Assembly (NCBI GenBank): GCA_002429245.1
Contig: DIZA01000007.1
Coordinates: 1 to 64,000 of the forward strand
DNA length: 64,000 nt
From: Candidatus Saccharibacteria bacterium UBA6040
Lineage (GTDB): Bacteria; Patescibacteriota; Saccharimonadia; Saccharimonadales; Saccharimonadaceae
Reading direction: 5' to 3'
In this document: one piece after another, positions 7,895 through 14,840 of the stretch
Layout of the letters: every line of letters starts with the position of its first letter
How positions within the stretch are numbered: position 1 is the stretch's first letter
Program-made: the position numbers and the translations under genes
The notes under the pieces: generated by a model
What the model was told of the DNA's origin: nothing
Databases searched by the model: none
Seen by the model: the letters and a program-made list of their open reading frames with translations, nothing else

Positions 7895-8329
7895 ATGTCC
7901 ACAATTGACCAGCAATTCATAGAATATATCGTAAAATCTGTCGTCGGTCATCCTGACGATGTCGTTGTCGATCGGATCATTGACGAAAAAGGTGTCCTTT
8001 TGTCGCTTACCGTCAATCCAGAAGATCTTGGACGCGTCATTGGTAAGCGTGGAATTACCGCACAGAGCCTTCGCACACTCCTTCGTGCACTAGGCACAAA
8101 AAACGATGCTCGTTATAACTTAAAAATCATTAATAATGATGGACAAGATGGTCCAATCATTGCTTCATACACGCCACCATCGAAGGATGATGTTGATGCG
8201 AATGCGTCGGATGAGCCCGTCGAAGAACCACCTGTGGAAACTTCTACAGATGAGCCTGTGGACAATACGTCTGACTACTCAAAAAAGACGCGAGCAGAGC
8301 TTGCGGAACTCGACGACCTTGATATATAA
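7895..8329 (+). CDS. khpA: KH-domain RNA-binding protein (KhpA-like) with acidic tail
   Basis: Small RNA-binding protein. The first 75 residues form a single KH domain with the GxxG loop in GRVIGKRGIT, as in KhpA (YlqC) proteins that often sit between rpsP and rimM. The C-terminal 65 residues are Asp/Glu/Pro-rich (e.g. DEPVEEPPVETSTDEP) and probably disordered, paralleling the acidic tail of bS16 just upstream. I chose ATG 7895 because it follows AAGGGGGAAC; the frame also opens at a TTG at 7865. A TGC-TACAAT -10 element lies at 7841-7849. Confidence 0.88.
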   Translation: MSTIDQQFIEYIVKSVVGHPDDVVVDRIIDEKGVLLSLTVNPEDLGRVIGKRGITAQSLRTLLRALGTKNDARYNLKIINNDGQDGPIIASYTPPSKDDVDANASDEPVEEPPVETSTDEPVDNTSDYSKKTRAELAELDDLDI

Positions 8330-8420
8330 TTACGCTTAAGTTCAGAACATCTTGAACTGCGAGACAAAAGCTCACGCGAGCAACGAATCACCACATTTGT
8401 TGAGAGCCTATGTGTATAAG

Positions 8421-8449
8421 AAACTGCCTTTTTTAGGGCAGTTTTTTTA
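8421..8449 (+). terminator. Terminator downstream of khpA
   Basis: AAACTGCC (8421-8428) and GGCAGTTT (8437-8444) form a stem around a T-rich loop, followed by a run of T. The 90 nt between khpA and this site also hold two small hairpins (AGTTCA/TGAACT at 8339-8358 and GCTC/GAGC near 8370-8380). Confidence 0.8.
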
Positions 8450-8485
8450 TTGGCAACTTCTAAGTCATCAACGATTTAATCACTT

Positions 8486-8555
8486 AGTGAGTTGCCCGAG
8501 ATTTCTCCCGGGACTCACTGATAGTGTTCTTCGGGTGCCGCTCTCGGGAAGCGGG
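8486..8555 (-). terminator. Structured 3' region of the 8558-8869 gene (two hairpins)
   Basis: AGTGAGT (8486-8492) and ACTCACT (8513-8519) enclose CCCGAGA/TCCCGGG (8495-8501 with 8506-8512), giving a two-segment stem. On the minus strand the loop is GAAA, a GNRA tetraloop. A second GC-rich hairpin (CCGCT/AGCGG) lies at about 8537-8553, right after the stop codon of the minus-strand gene. Without a T-run this may be a 3' stabiliser rather than a classical terminator. Confidence 0.5.
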
Positions 8556-8557
8556 CT

Positions 8558-8869
8558 TTACTTGTCGTTATTCCTTTCTTGATGAGTGAGGAGCTCTGCT
8601 TCAAATAGGCGATCATCTTCTCGGTCTTCGAGCTTTATCTTGTGAATGAAGCGAAGAGAGATGATGTGGGCTGCTCCTGATGCGATGACGTACAGGAGAC
8701 TGATCACACTCAGCAAGAAGCTGATGGTGCGTGGCCAACTGAAGGGGAGCTCGATCCACGTGGCGCCGAAGAGCACCAGTGTCACGGTCGAGATGAAGAA
8801 GGTGATTCGTTGAACGCGAAGCTTCTTTTGGTGTCGAACCAAAAGATCGCGATCATCTGGTTTGAGCAT
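8558..8869 (-). CDS. Two-TM small membrane protein, 103 aa
   Basis: No family recognised. A basic N-terminus (RHQKKLRVQR) is followed by two hydrophobic segments, about residues 22-40 (ITFFISTVTLVLFGATW) and 50-73 (FLLSVISLLYVIASGAAHII), then a charged cytoplasmic tail rich in Glu, Asp and Arg. The gene stands alone between khpA and trmD on the opposite strand. Its start is ATG 8869, and its 3' end carries a strongly structured region. Confidence 0.65.
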   Translation of the reverse strand: MLKPDDRDLLVRHQKKLRVQRITFFISTVTLVLFGATWIELPFSWPRTISFLLSVISLLYVIASGAAHIISLRFIHKIKLEDREDDRLFEAELLTHQERNNDK

Positions 8870-8950
8870 CAGAACTCCTAGATGTAGAAATGGAATGGAC
8901 TCGTTTATCGTTCGCTGGGGACGAGAAAGCTTTTCAAATTATGGCATATA

Positions 8951-8979
8951 TTTACAAAAAGGTCAATATACCGTACACT
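8951..8979 (+). promoter_or_regulatory. trmD promoter (leaderless)
   Basis: TTTACA (8951-8956), a 17-bp spacer and TACACT (8974-8979). The ATG of trmD begins 8 nt after the -10 box, so the transcript should start at or next to the start codon. Confidence 0.7.
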
Positions 8980-8987
8980 GGTGAGAG

Positions 8988-9641
8988 ATGAAAAAAATCC
9001 AAGTTATTACCTTATTCCCTGAAATGTTTGATGGTGTTCTGAACACGTCGATGCTTTGGAAGGCGCAACAGCAACAGGCTGTCGAATTTTCGATGGTCAA
9101 TCTTCGCGACTTCGGGATAGGTCCTCGTCAGCAAGTTGACGATACACCGTATGGTGGTGGCGATGGCATGCTTTTAAAGCCCGAGCCACTGTTCGCAGCC
9201 GTCGCAAAAGCTAAGGAAGCCGACCCAACCGCTAAAGTACTGCTTATGACCCCACGAGGACAGCGCTGGAAGCAGTCACTGGCACAAGAGTTCGCCGATG
9301 CAGATCGTGGCTATATTTTTATCTGCGGGCGCTATGAAGGCTACGATGAACGCATCGTGACTTTGGTTGATGAGCAGGTGAGTGTCGGTGACTATGTCCT
9401 AACCGGTGGGGAACTGCCAGCCATGACGATTATCGATTCGATCGTGCGACTTATTCCAGGTGTTCTTGGCGGTGAAATGAGTGCCGAGATTGAGAGCTTT
9501 TCTGACGGTGAAACCCTTGAGTTCCCTCAATATACCAAACCGTCTGAGTTCAACGGTCTCGAAGTCCCTAAAGTTCTTCTGAGCGGTAACCACGCCGAGA
9601 TTGCCAAGTGGCGGGCTGCCAACTCTTTAAAAGCTGAATAA
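8988..9641 (+). CDS. trmD: tRNA (guanine-N1-)-methyltransferase TrmD
   Basis: SAM-dependent SPOUT enzyme that makes m1G37 in tRNAs reading codons such as CUN, CCN and CGG, preventing +1 frameshifts. The sequence begins with the typical KKIQVITLFPEMFDGVL and has the knotted SAM-binding core: LLMTPRGQRWKQ, FICGRYEGYDERI and VSVGDYVLTGGELPAM. The 217 residues cover the full catalytic domain and a shortened C-terminal domain. It is monocistronic with its own promoter and terminator. Confidence 0.96.
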   Translation: MKKIQVITLFPEMFDGVLNTSMLWKAQQQQAVEFSMVNLRDFGIGPRQQVDDTPYGGGDGMLLKPEPLFAAVAKAKEADPTAKVLLMTPRGQRWKQSLAQEFADADRGYIFICGRYEGYDERIVTLVDEQVSVGDYVLTGGELPAMTIIDSIVRLIPGVLGGEMSAEIESFSDGETLEFPQYTKPSEFNGLEVPKVLLSGNHAEIAKWRAANSLKAE

Positions 9642-9667
9642 AGCGTCGAAGATTATCCAAAAGAAAA

Positions 9668-9699
9668 TACCGCCTATTTTGGGCGGTACTTCCTTTTTT
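9668..9699 (+). terminator. Terminator after trmD
   Basis: TACCGCC (9668-9674) pairs with GGCGGTA (9682-9688) and is followed by CTTCCTTTTTT. The next 160 nt, up to the following promoter, hold no convincing gene. Confidence 0.85.
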
Positions 9700-9862
9700 G
9701 TTGTGGTGGATATCGTATAGCGAGTCAGTCACAACATATGGAGCTTTTGTGCTTTTTTGGAGTTATGTTTGTTTTTGTAACTTTCGCTGGTTGATACTGT
9801 AATGGAGTACACACAAAAGCGCAAGCGTAATATCAAAAATGACAACACTATATCTTTGATAG

Positions 9863-9890
9863 TTCACGCCTGAGGGCGAAGGTGTATACT
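9863..9890 (+). promoter_or_regulatory. Promoter of the 9897 gene (leaderless)
   Basis: A weak -35 (TTCACG, 9863-9868) and TATACT (9885-9890) lie 6 nt before ATG 9897. This spacing fixes the start at 9897 rather than the upstream GTG at 9882, which overlaps the -10 box. Confidence 0.65.
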
Positions 9891-9896
9891 TTTAGC

Positions 9897-10370
9897 ATGA
9901 GTGTATTTGCACAGACATCCGCTAGCCCAGTTCCAAAGACAAAAGATGTGAAGCGAATGGCGACGTTTTATGCTGCTATTCTCGTTGTCATGGCAGTAGC
10001 CCAATTATTTAGTTTTGATGATTTCTTGAAGCTTGTTACCGACTTTGGTTTCCCTGGAGGGGTACGTGCTGGCTATTTCTTGGCTTCCTTTTTAGTCACG
10101 GTTGAGGTGTTCGCGATACCATTCCTCCTTCGTATGTCACTGAGCCCTGCGTTTCGTTGGGTCAGTATGGTTTGTGGGTGGCTAGTGGCTCTAATCTGGG
10201 CAAAGATTACGATTTGGCTTGTTATTAAAGAGGGCATTGTTGATAATGTTGGCTTCCTTGGAACGAGTGTGCCGGTGATGCCTGGAGTATGGGCTGTGTT
10301 TATAAGTATTGCACTTGGCATTCTTGCTGCGTGGGCCTCTTGGGGTATGTGGCCGGGCCGTCGTAAGTAG
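9897..10370 (+). CDS. Four-TM membrane protein, 157 aa
   Basis: No firm family. Four hydrophobic segments are visible: about 25-45 (AAILVVMAVAQLFSF), 60-80 (GYFLASFLVTVEVFAIPFLL), 90-112 and 128-150. The first-helix-plus-loop layout (AQLFSFDDFLKLVTDFG) is faintly like DoxX/MauE-type quinone-associated membrane proteins, but I would not name it on that basis. It is followed 50 nt later by another membrane protein with its own ribosome-binding site. Confidence 0.65.
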   Translation: MSVFAQTSASPVPKTKDVKRMATFYAAILVVMAVAQLFSFDDFLKLVTDFGFPGGVRAGYFLASFLVTVEVFAIPFLLRMSLSPAFRWVSMVCGWLVALIWAKITIWLVIKEGIVDNVGFLGTSVPVMPGVWAVFISIALGILAAWASWGMWPGRRK

Positions 10371-10420
10371 TTGCTCAAACGGTCGTGAAGCGTTATTATT
10401 GAGCTAATTAACAAGGAGTT

Positions 10421-10951
10421 ATGATGGAGTTGATCAACAAGCTTGAGAAGATAGTACTTGGATGGGCGAAGAGTGTCCCACATTTACCTGCAGCGGGGCA
10501 GAAGTGGCTCGGAAGTAACGTATGGTGGGTTGCGCTCGTCGGTGCGATTCTCAGCGGGATTGCAGTACTGGTTACGGCCGGCGTATTGTTTACAGCGATT
10601 TCGTTACTCGGTGCAGCTAGCAGTGTCTATTACGTTTCAGGCTCTTATACAAGCATCGCAGTCCTTAATGCGGCAGTGAGCCTTGTGTTCTTGATCGTTA
10701 ACGGTCTTTTACTTGCACTTGCTGTCAAACCATTACAGACAAAGCAGAAGAAAGGCTGGGTACTTTTATTCCTGATACTTCTCGTTGAAGCTGTTTCGGT
10801 TGTCGTAAACGCGATCTTGAGCTTTAGCGTGCTCGGCTTTATCATTGGTATCCTCTTTGGTGCGATCGGTCTTGCGATCGGTGCTTACTTCGTCTTTGAG
10901 ATTCATGGACAATTCAGTCACCCGCCAAAAGCAACAATCAAAAAAGCCTAG
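10421..10951 (+). CDS. Multi-TM membrane protein, 176 aa
   Basis: Unrecognised integral membrane protein. After a 40-residue amphipathic N-terminus (MMELINKLEKIVLGWAKSV) there are four hydrophobic stretches: WWVALVGAILSGIAVLVTAG, LNAAVSLVFLIVNGLLLALA, WVLLFLILLVEAVSVVVNAI and IIGILFGAIGLAIGAYFVF. The start ATG 10421 follows AAGGAG. It ends 70 nt before the tRNA-Gln gene, whose promoter lies in between. Confidence 0.7.
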   Translation: MMELINKLEKIVLGWAKSVPHLPAAGQKWLGSNVWWVALVGAILSGIAVLVTAGVLFTAISLLGAASSVYYVSGSYTSIAVLNAAVSLVFLIVNGLLLALAVKPLQTKQKKGWVLLFLILLVEAVSVVVNAILSFSVLGFIIGILFGAIGLAIGAYFVFEIHGQFSHPPKATIKKA

Positions 10952-10966
10952 TTTACCGCCAGCTAC

Positions 10967-10995
10967 TTGAGCGTTCACCCCAGTTAGTGTACAAT
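10967..10995 (+). promoter_or_regulatory. Promoter of tRNA-Gln
   Basis: TTGAGC (10967-10972), a 17-bp spacer and TACAAT (10990-10995), about 25 nt upstream of the mature tRNA 5' end. Confidence 0.7.
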
Positions 10996-11020
10996 TTGTT
11001 GGTGCACGAATCGTAGACAT

Positions 11021-11095
11021 TGGGGATTCGCCAAGTGGTAAGGCACTGGTTTCTGGTACCAGCATTCGGGGGTTCGAATCCCTCATCCCCAGCCA
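11021..11095 (+). tRNA. tRNA-Gln (anticodon CTG), CCA encoded
   Basis: A full cloverleaf folds: acceptor TGGGGAT with ATCCCCA, D-stem GCC/GGC, anticodon stem CTGGT/ACCAG with loop TTCTGGT, and T-arm GGGGGTTCGAATCCCTC. The anticodon is CTG at 11053-11055, decoding CAG. The U1-A72 pair and discriminator G73 are typical glutamine identity features, and CCA is encoded at 11093-11095. In an organism using GatCAB (encoded at 58-61.6 kb) this tRNA would first be charged with glutamate. A weak hairpin with a T-run follows at about 11116-11140. Confidence 0.95.
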
Positions 11096-11211
11096 TATGA
11101 GCTTTACTCAAACCTTCGAACATTGGATCGGAGGTTTTTGTGTTTCTTGAATTGTTTGATAAGACGTCCGTAATGCCAGCCAGGGTATAGGTTCAAAAGT
11201 AGCTGCCTCGT

Positions 11212-12342
11212 TCAAAGATTACTATGCAGCGGAGCAATCAGGTTACCATAATTCGTAACGTCGCCTTCATATATCTCGTAATAGGTACAGCCAAACTTTG
11301 TATGACCATACGCTATGGCATTGCCTACTGACGAACCGAGCGGGCTGACCATTTGAAAGCCACACCAATCGGTTTTTACTTGGGAAAAGACTTGACCGCT
11401 GGGGAGTGTTAATGACGGTGTATTTGTCGAAAGATAATCGGCGAATGGCCCAATGTTCGAGTTAGGTAACGAGGCAAATAAGTTTTTAGGGAGGTCTGCA
11501 TTGTGGGACTGGGTTGACTGCACCTCAAGATTGAGGAATGTGTGCGGAAACGCGGTAGCATAGTTATTGATGACACTTTGCCAGTTCGACTGCAAAGTAT
11601 CAAATGTGGTATTTGGTGGAAACTCAGGAAATCTTGGTCCACATAATGTGCCTGTTAGTCCGCACATACTGACTTGTCGAACCGTTGCATTTGAGTCATA
11701 GTGTTTGCCGAGTTCTGCTATGGTTTGATCCCAAAGAGGCGCAAAGGCGGTACTTGAAGGGTCTATGAGTGTACTACCTTTTTGATCCGTCCAAAACGTC
11801 ACGCCTGAACTGCCTAGCCAGCTTGGGTAAGAGTTTTTACCAGTAAACACGACTATAGTAGCGGCTTTGTTGGCGTTTGTGGCAAGCTGCAAAGTGCTAT
11901 CAATGCTACTAAAATCGTAGACACCTTTTGACGGTTCTATGTCTGCCCAACCAACAGGTATAACTATCCCATCAATGAAACTATTACCTAGGAGGCTGGC
12001 ACGGGTTGTTAAGCTGGATGTTTTTCCTGGTAGAGCAAAAAAACCGAACGGTTTTGCTTTTAATGACGATGAGGAGGTTTTCGAGCTCTGGGCGTTTGTT
12101 GTCGTTTGATTGTTGCTGCTGGCCGACCCCGACCCAACAGGGGGCGTCGTGGTTGAAGTATTCTTTGACGCGGATTGAGCCTTACTCGAATTGTTAAGTA
12201 CAGAGCTCACGATAAAGATGCTCGCTATTGTTGTAAGTAGCAGGCTGCCCACAACGATGGCGGTCACTTTTTTAGAGACGAAAATATACTGAACGAGACG
12301 GACAAATCTAGATTTAAATATTTTGTTGTCGATTGGTTTCAT
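11212..12342 (-). CDS. Membrane-anchored TIM-barrel glycoside hydrolase-like protein
   Basis: The N-terminus has one hydrophobic anchor (about residues 28-50, AIVVGSLLLTTIASIFIVSS), then a Ser/Thr/Asn-rich linker of about 45 residues, then a 280-residue extracytoplasmic domain. The start of that domain, VPVGWADIEPSKGVYDFSSID, is the segment seen at the second strand of clan GH-A glycosidases (GH42/GH5-like), where W-x-xIEPxxGxYxF is common. A late EIYEGD could hold the nucleophile region, but I do not see a clear NE acid/base motif. It may bind rather than cleave sugar polymers. It stands alone between tRNA-Gln and def, flanked by a short direct repeat of the tRNA 3' end. Confidence 0.7.
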   Translation of the reverse strand: MKPIDNKIFKSRFVRLVQYIFVSKKVTAIVVGSLLLTTIASIFIVSSVLNNSSKAQSASKNTSTTTPPVGSGSASSNNQTTTNAQSSKTSSSSLKAKPFGFFALPGKTSSLTTRASLLGNSFIDGIVIPVGWADIEPSKGVYDFSSIDSTLQLATNANKAATIVVFTGKNSYPSWLGSSGVTFWTDQKGSTLIDPSSTAFAPLWDQTIAELGKHYDSNATVRQVSMCGLTGTLCGPRFPEFPPNTTFDTLQSNWQSVINNYATAFPHTFLNLEVQSTQSHNADLPKNLFASLPNSNIGPFADYLSTNTPSLTLPSGQVFSQVKTDWCGFQMVSPLGSSVGNAIAYGHTKFGCTYYEIYEGDVTNYGNLIAPLHSNL

Positions 12343-12506
12343 ATCTTATTTCTGGATTAATTCTATAATGATACGACGGTATTCACAAGCTATTATGAAT
12401 AGTTGGTTAAGTTGACTGGGCGTACACAAAATAGGATGTTCCGGTCTCAAGATTTTAATCGTCTGATGTATGTGTGCCTAGGCTTTTGGGTTAGGTATCG
12501 GACTTA

Positions 12507-12535
12507 TATCCCCAGCCAAGGTGATTATGCTTAAA
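12507..12535 (+). repeat. Repeat copy A: TATCCC...ATTATGCTTAAA
   Basis: TATCCCCAGCCAAGGTGATTATGCTTAAA matches 13744-13772 (TATCCCTAGTTAAGATG...) with only a few substitutions. Both copies run straight into a short hairpin with a T-run. The first part also repeats 11 nt of the tRNA-Gln 3' end (ATCCCCAGCCA at 11085-11095). Confidence 0.6.
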
Positions 12536-12558
12536 ATGACGGAAAATCGTCATTTTTT
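12533..12558 (+). terminator. Terminator-like hairpin before def
   Basis: AAATGACG (12534-12541) pairs with CGTCATTT (12548-12555) around GAAAAT, followed by T. It sits just upstream of the def -10 box. The nearest gene on this strand that could use it is far upstream, so it may end a very short transcript from the preceding promoter-like repeat, or insulate def. Confidence 0.65.
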
Positions 12559-12564
12559 GTTTGC

Positions 12565-12570
12565 TATACT
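12565..12570 (+). promoter_or_regulatory. -10 element of def (TTTGC-TATACT), leaderless
   Basis: TATACT ends 6 nt before the def ATG (12577), with a TGC extension and no Shine-Dalgarno sequence in between. Confidence 0.65.
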
Positions 12571-12576
12571 AACCCT

Positions 12577-13131
12577 ATGCCAGAGTTACTAAACGCGACA
12601 CGTTTTGGAAATCAGATTCTTCGAGAAGAAATGCGAAGACTTAGCCCTGAAGAAATTCTTTCTGATGAAGTTCAAGGTCTTATTGAAAACATGTATTTTA
12701 CATTGCGCGAGAAACAATACGGCGTTGGAATGGCAGCTCCACAAGTGGGCGCTCGAATTGCGCTGAGCGTTGTGGGCATTAAGCCAACACCAACACGTCC
12801 AAATCTAGAACCATTTAACACAGTGCTTATTAATCCTGTTGTCGCAGAGACGTTCGGTGATGCAGAAGAGATGTGGGAGGGATGTATTAGCTCTGGTGAA
12901 GGAGATAATACTCTTTATGCAAAGGTGCCACGCTTCAAGAAAATTCGCTTACAGTGGCTTGACGAGAGCGCAAAAGAGCACGATGAAGTACTTGAAGGAT
13001 TTGTCGCACATGTTGCTCAACATGAAACAGATCATCTTAGTGGAATTCTATTTGTCGACAGGGTAGAAGACACAAAGACCTACATGCTTGCGGACGAGTA
13101 TAAGAAACTCATGGAACATAACCAATTATGA
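12577..13131 (+). CDS. def: Peptide deformylase
   Basis: Metalloenzyme removing the N-formyl group from nascent proteins. All three family motifs are present: GVGMAAPQVG (canonical GxGxAAxQ), EGCISSGE (EGCLS variant, Cys103) and QHETDH (HExxH metal site, His149, Glu150, His153). The length of 184 residues is normal. Its stop TGA overlaps the ATG of the following HD gene (ATGA), so the two are translationally coupled. It has its own leaderless promoter. Confidence 0.95.
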   Translation: MPELLNATRFGNQILREEMRRLSPEEILSDEVQGLIENMYFTLREKQYGVGMAAPQVGARIALSVVGIKPTPTRPNLEPFNTVLINPVVAETFGDAEEMWEGCISSGEGDNTLYAKVPRFKKIRLQWLDESAKEHDEVLEGFVAHVAQHETDHLSGILFVDRVEDTKTYMLADEYKKLMEHNQL

Positions 13132-13721
13132 AAGCAGATATTCATCGCTTATTAGAACTACAAAAATTGCTTGTTCAGTTTAGCCAAGTTGAACGCAGAG
13201 ATCATCGTAAACACAACGATCAATTTATAGCCGAGAATGATACAGAGCATAGCTATAACCTTGCTATGACGGCCTGGTTCTTGGCACAATGGTTTCCGGA
13301 ATTGAACAGAGATCTTATCATTCGCTATGCTTTAGTGCATGATCTTGTTGAGGTGCATGCTGGGGACACATTTATTTACGGATCGGATGCAGACCTTGCC
13401 TCTAAAGAACAAAGAGAACAAGATGCCCTCTCGAAGCTTGAGAAAGATTGGGATGATTTTAGCGATATGACGGCAGCGATTCATGAGTATGAAGCAAAGT
13501 CGGACTCAGAGTCTCGATTTGTATATGCGTTAGATAAAGTCATGCCTATCATGATGATATACATACATGATGGCTATAGCTGGAACATTGATAAAGTAAC
13601 AGTAAAAATGCTTTATGATGCAAAAATTGCCAAGATTAAACTGTCGCCTGAGATAATTCCCTATTTCGATCAGCTTCACAAACTTCTTTTGTCTCGACCT
13701 GACTTAATAAATAAAACGTAG
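13128..13721 (+). CDS. HD-domain phosphohydrolase (YfbR/5'-nucleotidase-like)
   Basis: Metal-dependent phosphohydrolase of the HD superfamily, 197 residues. The metal ligands are visible as EHSYNLA (His), then VHDLVEVHAGD (the His-Asp pair), with a later Asp in ALDKVMP. This layout matches the YfbR/YGK1-type nucleotidase group, which dephosphorylates deoxynucleoside monophosphates, but substrate is not proven by sequence. A second member of the same group lies at 35769-36428. The gene is coupled to def by an ATGA overlap. Confidence 0.85.
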   Translation: MKADIHRLLELQKLLVQFSQVERRDHRKHNDQFIAENDTEHSYNLAMTAWFLAQWFPELNRDLIIRYALVHDLVEVHAGDTFIYGSDADLASKEQREQDALSKLEKDWDDFSDMTAAIHEYEAKSDSESRFVYALDKVMPIMMIYIHDGYSWNIDKVTVKMLYDAKIAKIKLSPEIIPYFDQLHKLLLSRPDLINKT

Positions 13722-13743
13722 CTTCTTCCCAAAGCATATCCAC

Positions 13744-13772
13744 TATCCCTAGTTAAGATGATTATGCTTAAA
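13744..13772 (+). repeat. Repeat copy B: TATCCC...ATTATGCTTAAA
   Basis: A second copy of the 29-nt element at 12507, again followed directly by a terminator hairpin. Confidence 0.6.
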
Positions 13773-13796
13773 GACTCCGACTTAAGGAGTCTTTTT
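13771..13796 (+). terminator. Terminator after the def-HD unit
   Basis: AAGACTCC (13771-13778) pairs with GGAGTCTT (13786-13793), followed by TTTTTG. Confidence 0.85.
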
Positions 13797-13842
13797 GTTA
13801 TAGTAAATTTATGGACGAAAGATAAAAGCAGTTCTTTACGGA

Positions 13843-14814
13843 ATGAATAATATAAAACCACAAAAGGTCTGGAGCATGGCAAAGCGATACCCAGTCATCT
13901 TTCTTGGTGTTACTCTTTTCGCCATCATTAGTTTTACTTATGGCTTCTCTGCGTTGGTGCCACGGCTGGCTTCTATCGTTTCTAAACACGCTCCTGATGC
14001 ACCTATGTTGATAGAATCCTCCCCAAAGGTTATCCCGAAAGATGCCATTCCGGGTGCGCCAACAACGATCGCTCCATCTATCGCTCGAACACCACACCTT
14101 GCAGTGGCCCCACCAGCCCCATCGAGCGTCGGTGGGCTTACTCCTACGCCGTCAGGCTCTTCTTCGTCGTCGGGTGCGACGGTTACCACTGGTTACACGT
14201 CGAAAAACTGGGCGGGCTACTTCGACACAAGTGGTGGCTACACTGGTATTTCAGGTACGTGGACGGTCCCGAACCCGACAGGCAACGGCGTTTCGACATC
14301 AGGTGATGCTGCTTGGATAGGTATCGGTGGCGCATCGACGAACGATTTGATTCAGGTAGGGACAGAGGATCAGGTCTCCGCAAATGGACAAGTGAGTGTG
14401 GCTGTATTTTACGAGTTACTCCCCGCCAACGCAAACATAGTTAGCTCGATAATCGTGAGTCCAGGTGATGTTATAAGTACGTCCCTGACAGATAATGCTG
14501 GCGTCTGGACAATTAGCGCAACCGATGTGACGACCGGACAGGTCTTTACGACGACCGTCAACTACGCTTCGTCATCATCTTCTGCTGAGTGGATCGAGGA
14601 AGACCCGTCATACAGCGCGGGTCAGCTCGTTCCATTTGATAATTTCGGGAGCGTTTCATTTAGTAATGGATCAGCGACACGAAACGGAGTGACCTCGACT
14701 ATTTTAGTACTTGGTGCACAGGCAGTCACGATGGTGAATGATGCAAGTCAAGCAATCGCAACACCGTCATCTCTCAATGGATCTGGGAGTGGGTTTAGTG
14801 TCACTCGCAATTAG
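13843..14814 (+). CDS. Membrane-anchored/secreted glutamic peptidase, G1 (eqolisin, peptidase A4) family
   Basis: 323 residues. An N-terminal hydrophobic segment (about residues 19-40, VIFLGVTLFAIISFTYGF) acts as signal anchor. A Pro/Ser/Thr linker follows, then a beta-sandwich domain from about residue 120. Family marks are NWAGYF at the domain start, WIGIGG...DLIQVGTE with the candidate catalytic Gln171, and SAEWIEEDPS with the candidate catalytic Glu249. The Gln-Glu spacing of 78 is close to that of fungal eqolisins. Such enzymes are acid peptidases acting outside the cell. The gene stands alone after a terminator; no cysteines or extra domains follow. Catalytic assignment is by motif only. 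Confidence 0.8.
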   Translation: MNNIKPQKVWSMAKRYPVIFLGVTLFAIISFTYGFSALVPRLASIVSKHAPDAPMLIESSPKVIPKDAIPGAPTTIAPSIARTPHLAVAPPAPSSVGGLTPTPSGSSSSSGATVTTGYTSKNWAGYFDTSGGYTGISGTWTVPNPTGNGVSTSGDAAWIGIGGASTNDLIQVGTEDQVSANGQVSVAVFYELLPANANIVSSIIVSPGDVISTSLTDNAGVWTISATDVTTGQVFTTTVNYASSSSSAEWIEEDPSYSAGQLVPFDNFGSVSFSNGSATRNGVTSTILVLGAQAVTMVNDASQAIATPSSLNGSGSGFSVTRN

Positions 14815-14840
14815 TATTCCCAGCTCAACGGATTGGTCGG

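Noticed and set aside
9804..9875. 23-codon frame beginning ATGGAGTAC upstream of the 9897 gene
   Set aside because: Very short, with only a weak -10-like TACTGT next to it and no sign of conservation; it overlaps the promoter of the real gene.
10766..11086. 106-codon minus-strand frame across the tRNA-Gln gene
   Set aside because: Its N-terminus is the antisense of the tRNA, a well-known false-gene pattern.
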